A stretch of 64,000 nucleotides of DNA from Trachythela sp. YZ-2020 (taxonomy: Eukaryota > Cnidaria > Anthozoa > Malacalcyonacea > Clavulariidae): assembly GCA_016169945.1 (NCBI GenBank), contig JADLSH010000369.1, forward strand, positions 3,844,001-3,908,000, written 5' to 3'. Within the stretch, counting starts at the first letter, position 1, and each line of letters starts with the position of its first letter. The notes under the pieces are model-generated. The model did no database searches and was not told the DNA's origin. It saw nothing but the letters and a program-made list of their open reading frames with translations. Of this stretch, positions 35,116-47,700 are shown one piece after another. The position numbers and the translations under genes were made by a program.

Positions 35116-36147
35116 GGCATGTAGTAAAACACTGACTACCGGCACACCACCGGAACAGCTAAACAAAATCCCAAATGGCGGCAAAGATTTTATAGAAAGC
35201 CGTAATACATTAAGTATTAGTTTGGTTAGCATGTCAAAATAAATGTTTCTCCGTGTAGAGGAGCACCTATGGTGAGGAAAAATTATTTAGATTTAAGCAT
35301 GTAAATTTTGCAATAATCGCCACTTGGCGACTATTCTTAGGTAGACGTCAAAGTTATTAATTGTCAGGGGTATGGGCCATGGCAACCTGAGTGTGCGAGC
35401 GCGGTGCTGAAAAATTTGTGTTCATTAAACGTTGGTGATTATCATTGGTCAAAAACAACTTTCTTTCCACCCTCTTGTTACAGGGCCTTTTTTAAGAAAT
35501 CGTTAGTGGGGGGGCAATAATCGAAAAGGGGACCTAACAAGTGGATGGCCGTCAACGTTTGTCAATAAATATTATTGGTTTGAGTAAAAAAAATTTTCCC
35601 GGACTATACAACATATTCCTATTTTTTATCTAAAATATGTAAACCGATCCCTGTTTTGGTTCTGATAATACCGTAATTTTTCTCAAAATTATAAAGTTTG
35701 CTTTTTGCACACAAGGGACCTTCACTGGGGGGGCAAACAGTTGACTGGGGGGGCACTGGGGGGGCAAAAGTTGACTGGGGGGGGCAAACATGGGGGCTGG
35801 GGGGGCATTTGCCCCCCCAGTGCATTAGTTAAAAAAGGCCCTGTCTTGTTATGCTTAGACTGTTAATTCCCATGCAGTTGTACAAAATGTGTATTATAAC
35901 CATTGGAACATCTGACACCAGAGAAAGGTTTATTAAATGATAAACTTCAAATATGCAACTTCAATCCCAGGCGTCATAAACATGGTACAGCTATATTAAT
36001 AAGGATGTCATAAATTATTCATGATTTCAAAAGGTTCATCATTTCAAAAGGATTCATCACAAATGTTGTGTTCCGACTTCCGGTGTTATTGTTCCGGTAT
36101 TGCGGTGGTGTTCCGATGTTCCGGTAGTCAGTGTTTTACTACATGCC
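35116..36147. mobile_element. 1032-bp TIR element with 9-bp target duplication
   Basis: Inverted ends GGCATGTAGTAAAACACTGA / TCAGTGTTTTACTACATGCC (27 bp in all, to ACTACCGG), flanked by an exact 9-bp direct repeat GTAAGTCAT (35107-35115 and 36148-36156). The 9-bp duplication fits MULE (Mutator-like) or Merlin transposons; no transposase is encoded. A hAT-type MITE has inserted into it at 35481-35843. Confidence 0.85.
35481..35843. mobile_element. hAT-type MITE nested in the TIR element
   Basis: 363 bp with ends CAGGGCCTTTTTTAA / TTAAAAAAGGCCCTG and an exact 8-bp duplication TCTTGTTA (35473-35480 and 35844-35851). The interior has repeated GGGGGGGCA blocks next to one end. Confidence 0.9.
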
Positions 36148-37236
36148 GTAAGTCATCGTGCAGATAAAAGCTAATTCAACTTAATTAATATACCATGCAT
36201 AATAAGTTGGCGAAGGGTTGTGCATTAATGACGTATTTACATCAAGGCTTGTTGTCAAGATTTATCTTTGGCTTTGTTAATTTAATGTTGATTAGTTAAT
36301 TCCGTCACCATTTTGTGAATTATCTTGAATTGAGTTTCGTATTCAAAGTTATGTTTTCTTAGCATCGATCAACTTTGGATCATTGATTTTGTATACCGCA
36401 TGACGTCATGATGTACATCCCAGTTAGTGGGTCTCCTAAGGGGTCTTTTCGTCGGAAAACCCAACGTCAGCAAAACCAAGACTTCAACTCAATAACTGAA
36501 TCATCTTGCAATCCCGGATAGGAATTAGTTTTCCCGGATAAAAATAAGTTTAGCTTTCTGTACAGTAAGTTTGCAATAAAGTATTTAATATTTAGATTAT
36601 AGCTGTTGTTGTGGCAACAGGCAACTGGTAATATTATGGTTTGTTTTAGCATTTACAGTGCTTCAGTGCTTCTGTAAATATTCAACATACGCACGCCACA
36701 TACAGTATGAGTGATATGACATTCTAGAAGAACGCTTTACAACAAAGATTGAAACAGGATATTCGGTAAACTTTATATTTTAATTAATGCAACGATTGAA
36801 GTCGGTCTCTGAAACTATTTAGCCAGTCTCGCATAGCATTGCGTGGCATAATGCGTCCAATTTAACAATGAATATCTTGAGACTGCACATTTTGAGACCC
36901 CCCCCCCCCACATTTACGCCTCTGCGTCCTTCCTATAAAACTAATAAGTCTAAGAGTAAGAATGAAATGTTATAAAACATCGTTCTGCCAAACCAAACTT
37001 TCCAACAACCTACGTAATCGTAATTACATGCATGCACAATACCTCCCCTCGTCCCTAATTACTTGTATTATCTTTGTTTAATACATTTTACCCTAAGCCC
37101 CTAGCCTCTTTACATGAGCCCCCGACTGAATTAAGGGCTAGCCCTTCGGTAAAGAGCATTTAAATGGCTTCTCTACATTCTACAACTCATTTATTTTCTT
37201 ACGAAGTCCAAAATCATATTTTGCATGCCGAGCTAA

Positions 37237-37556
37237 GGCCTGTTTCATACGTCGCACTGTCGTCGAATTTAATTCAGACGAATTTAATTGAACGAATTAA
37301 ATTCGACGCTAATGCGTCGTATGAAATTAATTAAGTTCGTCTGATGAATTATATTCGTCCAAGACGTTTTATCCGTCATGGTCAGACGGATAAAATGCGT
37401 CTTCGTTCCATACGACGTATCGTCGTGTCGAATTAAATACATCGGAATTATGTTATAATTCGTCTTTTGAAATGAAACCATGTTAAACTGGACCAATCGA
37501 CGAATTTAATAGCGAATTAAATTCGTCTGAATTAAATTCGACGTATGAAACAGGCC
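37237..37556. mobile_element. Harbinger-type MITE
   Basis: 320 bp, inverted ends GGCCTGTTTCATACGTCG, flanked by TAA on both sides (37234-37236 and 37557-37559). The GG-rich tip and TWA duplication fit PIF/Harbinger. The sub-terminal parts are rich in GAATTTAATT words in both orientations. Confidence 0.88.
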
Positions 37557-38304
37557 TAATGTTTGGATAAAAACAAGCAGACAATTGAATATTGTTCTAG
37601 AGCTAAACATTTAAATCGAAAATGACTTCGAAAATAGAAACGAAAGCAATTTTTTAATAGGATTCAATTAGCATGCGGGAAGTTAACTTAATTAGCTGGA
37701 AGTAAAAAATAGCTACCCACTACCCAAGGCCTTGAGTAATTAAAATATTGCTGAAGCTATTTTCTTGGAATTTGCATAAGAACTACGGGATAAAGTTTAA
37801 AGTTATTTTGCTCTTGAAAGGCACTCATCTTGCGATTATACAAGATGATAGGATTTTGTTATTGTCCATTAGTGCAGTGAGCATTATCGTACCACATTTT
37901 GTTTTACTATAAAACGCAAAGCCGCCAAAGGAGACTGATATAATATTTACTAATCTGGCCTATATTTTACAAAAACAATTTGTGTTATTTCACCATCCAT
38001 ACATCAGACCTGTGACCGTGACGTCACAATCGTTTCTTCTGTTCTGTTCACCTTCACCTGCGTTTGAAAACCCTTACAAAACAAGATTATGCTATTTGTT
38101 AATTATTGACTTTTTGAGAAAATAGTTGAGTTGTTTGGAAGGCAATGTTATATTATACCGCACAAAAGCTAGTCAGCCCTATTTATATAGAAATCTCAAG
38201 GCCTATATAAGCACGGAGAGCGAAATTGCACTCCATACTTTCATGAAGGGGCCTAAAAACCCTTAGGGTACCATTTCAAAATAGAGATAATTTTTCTTGT
38301 ATAT

Positions 38305-40900
38305 GCTTTTTCTCCTGATCGAAATTTTCAATTTCACCTTATGCAAGAAGAACTATAGTAGTACAGTATATAAAAATGCGTTGGCATTGCTCACTTTAAA
38401 ATCGGCTGATGACACGAACACCACGATATTGATGACCCGCTGTCGCTGAATGATGCGTGGGGACTAATTATTGTCAAACGCTTGAATAGAAGATTAGGAG
38501 TCACAGTTACAGGACATGACGACATGTCACATGAGTTTAGGAACTAAACTAAACTAAAATATACTAAACTGGATACTGTAGCTCTACTCTAAACCCTTCG
38601 TCATAGAGGGCTAGTCCTGAGTCAGAACAGAAGGATACCGGATTACATGGAGAATTAAGATTAAAGAATAGTAAAACTATTTAAAAGCATTCTTCTCAAT
38701 GCGACATTATAATCATGACAATCGCATATTGCAGGAGTTGAATTCCGATCGCAGAGGTGAAAGGCGTATGCACTAATCACTGTACTACCAACACCCATGC
38801 TGATGCAAGCGTGTTTTGAAGCACGAAATGAAAGCTAGCCAATCAACATTAATGCTGACAATTAGGTTATATAACGAAAATTTATTATGCAAGTCGCTTG
38901 GTTTGCAGTCGAAAGGACTGATATAAGCCATGGAAGCAATATCTATCGGCTTAGTAGTAGAGTACTGCAAAAATGTTGCCTGCTAGCAACTTTCGATTCA
39001 ACACTAATGGAGGAAACTTCGAACAATACCAGATAAAAGTATATACATAGTCATTGACCAAGTAACACTTATCATTACATATATAACATTCGCTAGATCG
39101 TACAGAAACATAAAGCTCTAGAATCGTGTTTTACTCGAGCGTAATTTCTGCTAATCTGGAAGGTCTCTCCGACATTGACGTTACCACCCCCGCGTAGGCG
39201 CGTTAAATCCTCTGATCTCACTGTTTTTCTGGACTGATATTTAAGGTACTGCTGTGCCTGCTATATACAGTTGAAAATATCATAGTTATAGTTATATAGT
39301 TATAGTTTAATAATTCACTCAGTTGCAGTAGAATTACAGGGTGATTACAATTAATATGTTAAAAATTTAAACCAACCTATTTATACATTTTAAAATATAG
39401 AACATATATCATATTGATAGAAGTTATCTAATAATATAAAACACTAATATTGTTCATTAAGACAACTACTAACGATAAAAGAGTTTTTAAAACGGTGTGT
39501 GGTGAACTTCGGAATAAAAAAGTTATTCTTCTTACGTAAATCGTGATTTATCCCGTTTGTAAAGTAGTTGAAATTTCTCAGCTGAAATATATCCTATATA
39601 AAACAGTGTTGCTGACAAAAAGCTGACTGCTGTCATGTCTCTTCTCTGGCTGCCTAGAGAATTGCTAAAACTGTTCTCACAAAATATTTGCATTAAAACT
39701 TTACTTTTCTCTTGAAATGTCATTTATCTGTCAATCACAAGATTCTTACAATTTTTAAGATTCTGTAATTTTGAACCAACATCACAGCGGCGTTCTAGCT
39801 AAATTATATCATGATTAAGTGCATGCGAAATGTATTTAGCCTGTATTTATCACCTATGTATCGTGCCATTCTTTTGTATAAGAACCTTTGATTTAACTGT
39901 ACCGCATCTTTAAACATATTTTAAAAGACCCTAAATCTCACTTGTCGTGCAATTTATTAGTTTAACAAATGATGCATGGAATATTACAGAACTGTCTTTA
40001 AATCACTTAATATATGTTCCTTACTTTTACAGTCGGAATCCTTTCTTTAAAGTATATTATATATATTCACTCAGTATAGCCTTGTTCTTTTCTACTTTCG
40101 AGCCCCTTCCTTTGTCGCTAACACCCTCTCCCCCTACCCCCTCACTATAACAAAATGTATACGTATGTTTTTCAATGTATGACGTTACTATAGTGATCTC
40201 CATGTGTAACTGGAGTAACATTCTCCTAAAGGAACGGTGATTGAAGAAATATAAGTTGGTGAATGGTGCTATTCATTTTTAATAAATATTCAGAAACAAA
40301 TTTTTAATTACAGTTGTTAGCGACGGGTGAATACATTGGGCTTTTCTGCAATTTAGGTTTCACTAATTTCAACATGATAGTATTATTTTATTGTCAACAG
40401 ACAATATTATAGAAATATGCATGTACTATTCTATGTGCATTAATTAGACCAGTAATGTATAGGTCTACTTTGTCCCTACTCACTTGCATTCATCTATGGC
40501 AGGGAAGTATAATTTACCCTAAGTTAGCGAAGCAGGAAGTCAAGCAGCTACCTAGGCCCAGATAATTAAAATATTGCTGAAGCTATTTTCTTGGTAATTT
40601 GCATGAGAACTGTAGAATAAAGTTTAAATTTGTTTTGCTCTTGAAAATGACACTCATCTTGTTCACTACAAGATGATATGATTCTGTTTTTGTCCATTAG
40701 CGCAGTGAGCATTCGTACTACATTTCGTTTTATATACAACGCAAAGGACACTAATACAATTGTTATGGTTATTAATCTATCCTATATTTCACATACAGAA
40801 TTTGTTATTTAACCATTCATATATCAGATCTGTGACTGCAGGTGACGTCACAATCTTTTCTTCTGTTCTGTTTACCTTCAGCTGCGTTTGAAACGCTTTA
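38305..40900. repeat. tandem array unit B
   Basis: Second unit of the array described at 32876-38060, about 2.6 kb and largely free of insertions. Its start (TTTTCTCCTGATCGAAATTT) recurs at about 32880 and 41030. It contains no supported gene. Confidence 0.75.
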
Positions 40901-41024
40901 CAAAGCCAAAGATTATCATATAGACTTCTTGAGAAAATACACAAGCCTTTACATGGCTCTTTGAAAATACATGGGCCTTTGCCAAACTCCCTGCATGATA
41001 TAGCCAATAGCCTATAATTTCTTC

Positions 41025-41890
41025 TATGCTTTTTCTCCTGATTGGAATTCTACTTTAACGTTATACATTGGCAGTGCTCATTTCAATATCGGCAGATGAT
41101 GCTAGCTGAGCACCACGGCATTGATAATCTAAGCGATGCATGAGACATATTACTGTCAAGAGCAGTTTGAATAGAAGATAGAAGCCACAGTCTTTGTTAA
41201 AGGTCGACATGTCCATTGTATTTCGATTTTGTTTGTTGCTTTATGGAGTTTTGCTGTTTCACAAATAGGATTTTAGGAACTAAACTGAAATAGACTACAC
41301 TGGATAGCTCTATTCTAAACCGCTTTTTGTCATGGAAGTTTAGTCCTGAGTCACAACAGAATTACATGGATAATTAATTTTAGTTAGGCAAAACCAAGAC
41401 TTCTTAGCAATATATGAGACATTTTACAAGGTTTCGTTTGATTTGTATGATAATAATATGTTATTTATCAAGGCTCGACCATGTTTTACTTACACCCATG
41501 CATGGCAATACATCCCAGAAAACAACAGTCAGCATCAGGACGTCCCTCTTTTAAAACAGCTATGAAGAAGAACGAAATGCTTTAAAACATCGTTCTCATT
41601 TTAACACTGAATACATTATACATAATTGTAATTACGCGCACAATACCTCCTCTTGTCCCTAATCACTTGCATCCATCTATGTGAAGTGTATTTTAGCCTA
41701 AGTTCGCGAGGAAGGAAGTCAAAAAGAGCTACCTAGGTCTACAGGGTAACTAAAATATTGCTGAAGCCATTTGCTTGATAATTTACATGAGAACTAGAGG
41801 ATAAAGTTTAAATTTATTTTGCTCTTGAAAGTGGCACTCATCTTGTCGATTATGTAAAATGATAGGATTTTGTTATTGTCCATTACTGCA
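41025..41890. repeat. tandem array unit C (truncated)
   Basis: Third, shortened unit: the start block at 41030-41290 and the end block at 41560-41885 are kept, and the middle is missing. Confidence 0.65.
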
Positions 41891-42282
41891 GTGATTTTTA
41901 ATTTTTAAGTTTAGATATAGGTAATGAGAACCATAATGGTAGTGTATCAAACATGAAATTGTAAAAATTAAGTGTGAAATATGATCGTGTATTGGCCACG
42001 TGTTGGTCGCAAAAATTTCATATCATAATTTATGTAAAAACTATAAAAGTAAAATGTTTACTTGAATGTAAACCTAAAAAAATGAGAGTATGCAAGAAGT
42101 AAAACGTAAAGGTTGAACTTGTAGTGTATGTAAGGTTTACGTGTGTTTATAAGTGTAAATTGTGGTGTATAAAAATGTGCCCCAGGCTCATACGAGACTG
42201 GTCACGCTGTACGGAAAAGCTTGTATAGAGGCATGTAATTATTAGTTAAAGAGAAGAAGGAAATATATATGTATGTATTTCA
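41891..42282. other. intergenic, nothing recognised
   Basis: AT-rich spacer with no supported gene, between the tandem array and the hammerhead ribozyme. Confidence 0.4.
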
Positions 42283-42329
42283 GAATCCCCGTACGCGTTT
42301 CGTCCCTCATGGACTCATCAGCGGGGATC
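42283..42329 (-). ncRNA. type I hammerhead ribozyme
   Basis: The minus strand has every part of the fold. Helix I is GATCCCCG pairing with CGGGGATTC (7 Watson-Crick pairs plus a wobble). The core is CTGATGA. Helix II is GTCC/GGAC with a 5-base loop. Then GAAA, a two-pair helix III (A-U and C-G) with a 2-base loop, and the cleavage triplet GTA before CGGGG. All conserved core bases are present. Type I hammerheads with tiny helix III are known from Penelope-like elements and metazoan retrozymes and usually act as dimers. Only one copy was found here, and it is antisense to the LINE that starts about 400 bp downstream. Confidence 0.85.
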
Positions 42330-42679
42330 AGGGTTGGCACATGTGTATAAAGAAGAAAGGGAGAAGGCTACTATTGTTGGATAAAACAAAATATAGAAAT
42401 GTAGAGAATAAATGTACATTGACAAATCTTACCGAAATCATTTTGGTCGTTTTTACTTAAACCCACACGTTTGGCCATCTTGATTCTTGAGTGCGCGAGA
42501 TGTGTAGATGTATAATTGTTGATTTGCTGTAGAAGTGTAATTGTTTGTCCTCTGATTAGCTGTAGTAGAAGGGCCGAGGATGGTTTGTGCAGTTGTATAA
42601 ATTGCGTGCGTTTGGTCATGCGCAGCAGATTGGTTGTAATGTTGTAATATGGATAATTAGAGTAAAGAAGGGGTATAGG
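42330..42679. other. spacer between hammerhead and LINE
   Basis: No feature recognised. It may include the 5' UTR of the LINE and the body of a hammerhead-bearing element. Confidence 0.35.
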
Positions 42680-44720
42680 GGTTTGTAAGTAGTGATGTTA
42701 TTCAACCATATTATTCAATGGTTAGACATGGCCGACGATAAGATCGCTCCCTGCAACATTATTGATAAGTTTAACATCTATGACAATTAGCGCTTGCTCT
42801 CATCTAAGAATTAGGACGATCTCCTAAACTATATGGGTTATGACGATGGGAAGCTGTACTGGAATGGGACCTTTTAAAAACATTTATCGAATGCTCGATC
42901 GACCTTGTTGGTACATGGTCAACGCCAGGCGGAAACTGCAAAAAGTTCAAATGTGATATTTTATGTTCTGATTCTGGCCAACAGCTTGGTTTGAATTGGT
43001 ATCATAAGAAACAGGGAACCTTAGTACTGCAAGGAAGCTCAGAGATTATAGAAATCGTGAGAAATAAACTAATATCGATAGAAAACAAGGGAACTAGCGA
43101 GGTCACGGCTGAACGATCGCTACAACATGGCTTAGACGATAAGGTAACATTAAAATCACAGCATATAAACCCAGTAACTGACGAAATTATTGATAATTTA
43201 TCTAGAGATAATCTTAGCCAACATGAGTTGGAGTCACTCGGGGGAAGGAAACTAACTCCCCCTGAATTAACAGATATGGGACGCAGTAACGTGAGTGGTC
43301 AAGTAAACGCTGGCCCGAGGGCAAAGATCTGTGATTGTATGTGTGTAAACGGAGAATTAGTTGCCGAAATTGAAGGTGTTAAGTTAGACATGACAATTCT
43401 GCAATCGCATATAGATCGGAAAAACTTTGAATCGATTATTTCTAGTCTTGAAACTAGTGTGAAATTAATGCAAGAAAAACAAAAAGAACTAGAAAACACT
43501 ATACAGGGTGTCCCAAAAAAAGGCTACCTTTTCAAATTCAAATTAGCATGTTAATTCAAGCAACCTATTGTAGTTCTTTGAAATTCATTATCGCTTTTGA
43601 ACTACGAATGCGTAAAAACACACAGTTTTATACACATGGGATATTGAATACAATAGGTTGCTTGAATTAACATGCTAATTTGAATTTGAAAAGGTAGCCT
43701 TTTTTTTGGGACACCCTGTAAATCGGCAACAGGAAGCTATTAACTTTCTGACACAAGAGAATTTGTTATTCAAGTCAAAGTTTTTGTCCTTGGAAAACTT
43801 TGTGTTTATGGAGAATCCCCAAGTGAATCCTGCCCACAGTGATGAACCAATTAGTTCCGCCGTAGTGAATTCCGCCTACACCATTGATGATGAATCAATT
43901 AATTCTATGGTAGTGAATTCCACTCACATCAATGATGAATTAATTAACTTCGTCGCCCAAGCAAATCCAGCCAACATCATTAATGAATCTATTAAATTCG
44001 CGTCTCAAGAAATACCTCCTAGGGAAGATAGTTACAACGTACGAAGCAAATAGTCTGTGGTCAATGGATACGACTTCCAATTTAAATAAAGACTTACCGT
44101 TAAACATAGTGATCGATCAAAATGTTAGGCAAAGATCTGGTGATAAACACATAAATTCTAACCGGCCATCTCACCTAGAGCTGAAAGCTCCCGGCTATGG
44201 TGAACAGAAAACCTCCGGTCTTCCGAGTAAAAATAAGTCGAAAACCACCCGATCATGGTAAACGGGAAACCCCCCATTATGCCATCAACAATAAAACCAC
44301 ACCACCTAGGGAAAGTATTCCATGTCCATTCATTCTACGCCGAGGACGGTGTGCTAAAGGCAATCGGTGCGATTTCTCCCATAACTTAATTAATAATAAA
44401 GTTCCTAAACACCTAACTCCTTGCCCATTTCTGAGAAGGAGAGGCCTTTGCTTAAAGGGTCTCTCGTGTGATTTTCTACATAATAATCTTCGACCCCACA
44501 ATGTCACACAACATCCTCTTCAAAACCTGACGGGCCACGCTCCCCTATCATACTCATCCCAACCTAATTGTAATCATCCCCTTTTCCTGCGGATCCTCGT
44601 TATTTCCCTCCGTTCCAGCTTCCAGCATATTACCCCATGTTCCGATCATCCCCATACCCACCTACCTTCCCATACACACCTCCACTCCCATACCCACCAC
44701 CACTGATGTTGACCCCAACG
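42680..44720 (+). pseudogene. LINE C ORF1 (broken)
   Basis: First ATG at 42728 (MADDKIAPCN), then stops and frameshifts. From about 42885 the frame shows VGTWSTPGGNCKKFKCD, a segment related to the start of the LINE at 63130. It continues in the frame 42991-43554 with a CDCMC cluster and a coiled-coil-like part (residues roughly 130-180 of that frame). A mariner-type MITE interrupts it at 43504. The last part (44197-44706) has two CCCH zinc fingers, CPFILRRGRCAKGNRCDFSH and a second of the same C-x8-C-x5-C-x3-H spacing. It would act as the RNA-binding partner of ORF2. CCCH fingers are not the usual CCHC knuckle of LINE ORF1 proteins. Confidence 0.75.
43504..43718. mobile_element. mariner-type MITE inside LINE C ORF1
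   Basis: 215 bp, ends CAGGGTGTCCCAAAAAAA with arms of about 70 bp, flanked by TA on both sides (43502-43503, 43719-43720). It is nearly all inverted repeat around a short loop. Confidence 0.9.
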
Positions 44721-44731
44721 AGTCTTCCAAC

Positions 44732-47700
44732 ATGCTAAGGCAAGATAATCAACGTTCTAGCCTGCCTAGCCTGCTACTATCTAATATTCGCTCTCTGGCC
44801 CCCAAGGTCGATGAACTTGAAGTGGTTGCAAGGTTGAATGAAGTTAGTATCATTTGTATTACTGAGACCACAGGAGGCCCAGGCTCTATTTGCCCGCGCC
44901 CGCCTGTGACTTCCTTATAACGAGGGAAGGAAGGAAACATTGAGACCAAAATAGCCCAGACTTGGCATATGTTACAAGAAACTATCCTCGATTTTTCGCC
45001 TTTAAATTCATTTCTTTCGAGATTAATCGATATCCCCTGCAATAATGATACCGTACAACTCTTAAAACAACGATGCTTTAATCAAAGAGCTTAAATTCGC
45101 TCTAAAATCCGTGAGGGAATGACAAAATTTGGCAACAATATATCCGCGTGCCAGGTTTGCTGTTAAAAAACCGGAAGTCGTTGAACAACTCAAAATACAC
45201 TCAAACCTGATTGGGCAACGAATATCAACAAAAATTTCAAATTTCAAAGTTGTCTGAGACATGGTTGACGCCCAATATACCTGACTCTGCTGTACCACTG
45301 CCAAACTTTTTTTTATTTCGAAACGATTTATACAACCACATCCAAAGTAATGTAGACGCATTCCTTAGAGATCACCCCGATGCCCTTGTGTTAGTTACAG
45401 GTGATTTTAACCCAACAAGCACTGGTTTCGATGTTAACCGTGTTAAGAGGCTAACAGGTCTCTCGCAAATAGTACGTGTGGCTACAAGAGACAACTCTAT
45501 ATTATATTGGTGTTTAACTAATATGAAAAAACCTATTTTTGAAACACTTAAATTGCCTTCTGTTGGTCTTAGCGACCACAATACCATTCTTATCAAATCC
45601 TATTTAAATAAACCTTCCAATCAAGTGAATAGTTCAGTGTTGAAAAGAGATCTCAGAGACAGTAATTTAAGACTATTCGGTCAGTGGATTACCGCCTACG
45701 ACTGGGCCGATGTTTTATCCATTCCTAATTGCGAAGGAAAATATGCTAAATTTGATTAATTAATTAGTTAGCTCTGCTGTTAATTACTATTTCCCAGTTA
45801 AGAAAACTAAAATCAAGAAGACAGACAAACAGTGGATGACCCTCTCCTTGAAAGTTGCTATATCCAAACGTCAGAAGGCATTTTGCAAATATGGGAAGAC
45901 GTCGAAAGCTTATAAATTTTGGCGCAATAAAGTCCAGTATGATGTTAAAACTGCGCGTAGTAAATATTATTTGAAATCAGTGGAAAAACTTATCGATGGT
46001 AATCCATCCAAGTGGTGGAGAGAAGTAACACATGGTTCCGGCAGTTATTAACTGACGACAACCCTTCCGCAACTCATTTGGCCGAATCATTTAATGACTT
46101 CTTGGTTAATCTCACATCCCATTTCTCCCCACTTACACGTGATAACAGTCCCATTCAACTCGACGTACCCCAGCAGTTCCCAAAATTAAGATAAATAAAT
46201 TCACGGGTCCGGATAATATTCCTAATAAACTGCTTAAAATTTTCGCTAATGAATTTGCCCCTGTTCTGACTGACATATACAACTCATCAATGCAACAAAG
46301 AATTTTTCCACACCTACTAAAACGGGCTATCGTTACTCCAATTCCGAAAGTGTCGCTTCCATCTTCCTTTGAGGACGATCTAAGGCCTATCTCACTAACA
46401 TCCCAAGTGCCAAAAGTCTTAGAAGGGTTCACACTTAAATCTCTGTTACCCCAAGTTGCTGACAAAATGGACTCAAAGCAGTTTTCCCTTCCCAACAAAT
46501 CTACAACCCATGCGTTGGTCTACCTGTTACACTCTGTTCTTACAGCTCTCGAGTCAGGTCGGTGCTCTATAAGAATATTCTTCGCGGATTTTAGAAAGGG
46601 TTTTGACCTGGTTGATCATAACATTATAATCGACGAGCTAAAACGTCTTGATGTCCACCCTTCCATCGTTCGTTGGATTTATGATTTCCTTACCGACCGC
46701 GAACAGTGTGTAAAAATTGATAATTGCTATTCCTCATGGAAGAAAACTAACGGTGGCCTCCCCCAAGGCACCAAACTTGGACCTCTTCTGTTTGCAATTC
46801 TCGTTAACCAATTATTAAATAATTGGCATGGTCGTATTAAATTCGTTGACGATTCGACGGCTTTTGAAATCATTCCACGGGGTTCTCCGAGTTTATTACC
46901 CAGAGTAGTAAATGAAATTTCCCAGTTTGCTTCAAAAAGAGGAATGGAGCTCAATCCCAAGAAATGCAAAAAAATGATCATTACCTTTCTGAAATATAAC
47001 CACACTCGTGTCAGTCCTATTTACATCTCAGGAGTTCCTGTCGAATTAGTATCTACTTTTAAACTACTTGGTGTTCACTTGTCCAACGATCTTACGTGGA
47101 ATTCACACGTCGATTATATAATGAAAAAGGCAAATTCCCGATTATATTCCCTCCGCAAGTTACGGAAAGCTGGTCTAAAGCAATCTGATTTGGTTACAGT
47201 ATATTGCCCCTTCGTTCGTTCTCTTTTGGAATACGCGTCACCATCGTGGGCTACCTTGTCATCCACACTGTCGAACGAAATTGAGTCCATCCAACGTCGT
47301 GCTCTCAAAATCATCTACCCTGATTTGTCATATGCGAATGTGCTAGATGCTACGGGGCTTGATACCTTAATAGATCGTAGAGGTGATGCTTGCAAGTTGT
47401 TTGTCCAGAAGTTAAAAGGTCACAAGTCAACCTTCTGCAACCCGCTCGTTAATATTGTTAAAGAAACGGCATCGTATGAACCCGTCCATACCTATTGCCT
47501 ACGAAACGGTAATCCTCCTGCACCGCTTATATTTACTGAACGGTTTCGCAACTTTGTTACAATGAAGTGCAATTCATAATTTTAGATGTAGGCGATCTTT
47601 TTTATATATTGTTATTTCCTTCTATGGTACATTAAAGTACATTTTATCATTGTCTTTGACATAACTGCCTTTACATAGGCCTTTTAGATGTAGATTAATT

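Larger units (their letters stand above)
32876..38060. repeat. tandem array unit A (with insertions)
   Basis: Anchors shared with unit B: 33250-33290 with 38700-38740 (GCGACATTATAATCAT); 33755-33785 with 39158-39188 (TCTCCGACATTGACGTTACC); 34880-34910 with 40212-40245. The 37735-37880 block recurs at 40560-40690 and 41750-41885 (TAAAATATTGCTGAAGC). Roughly 1.8 kb of the unit's length is later insertions, annotated separately. No protein-coding frame is conserved between the units. Confidence 0.75.
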
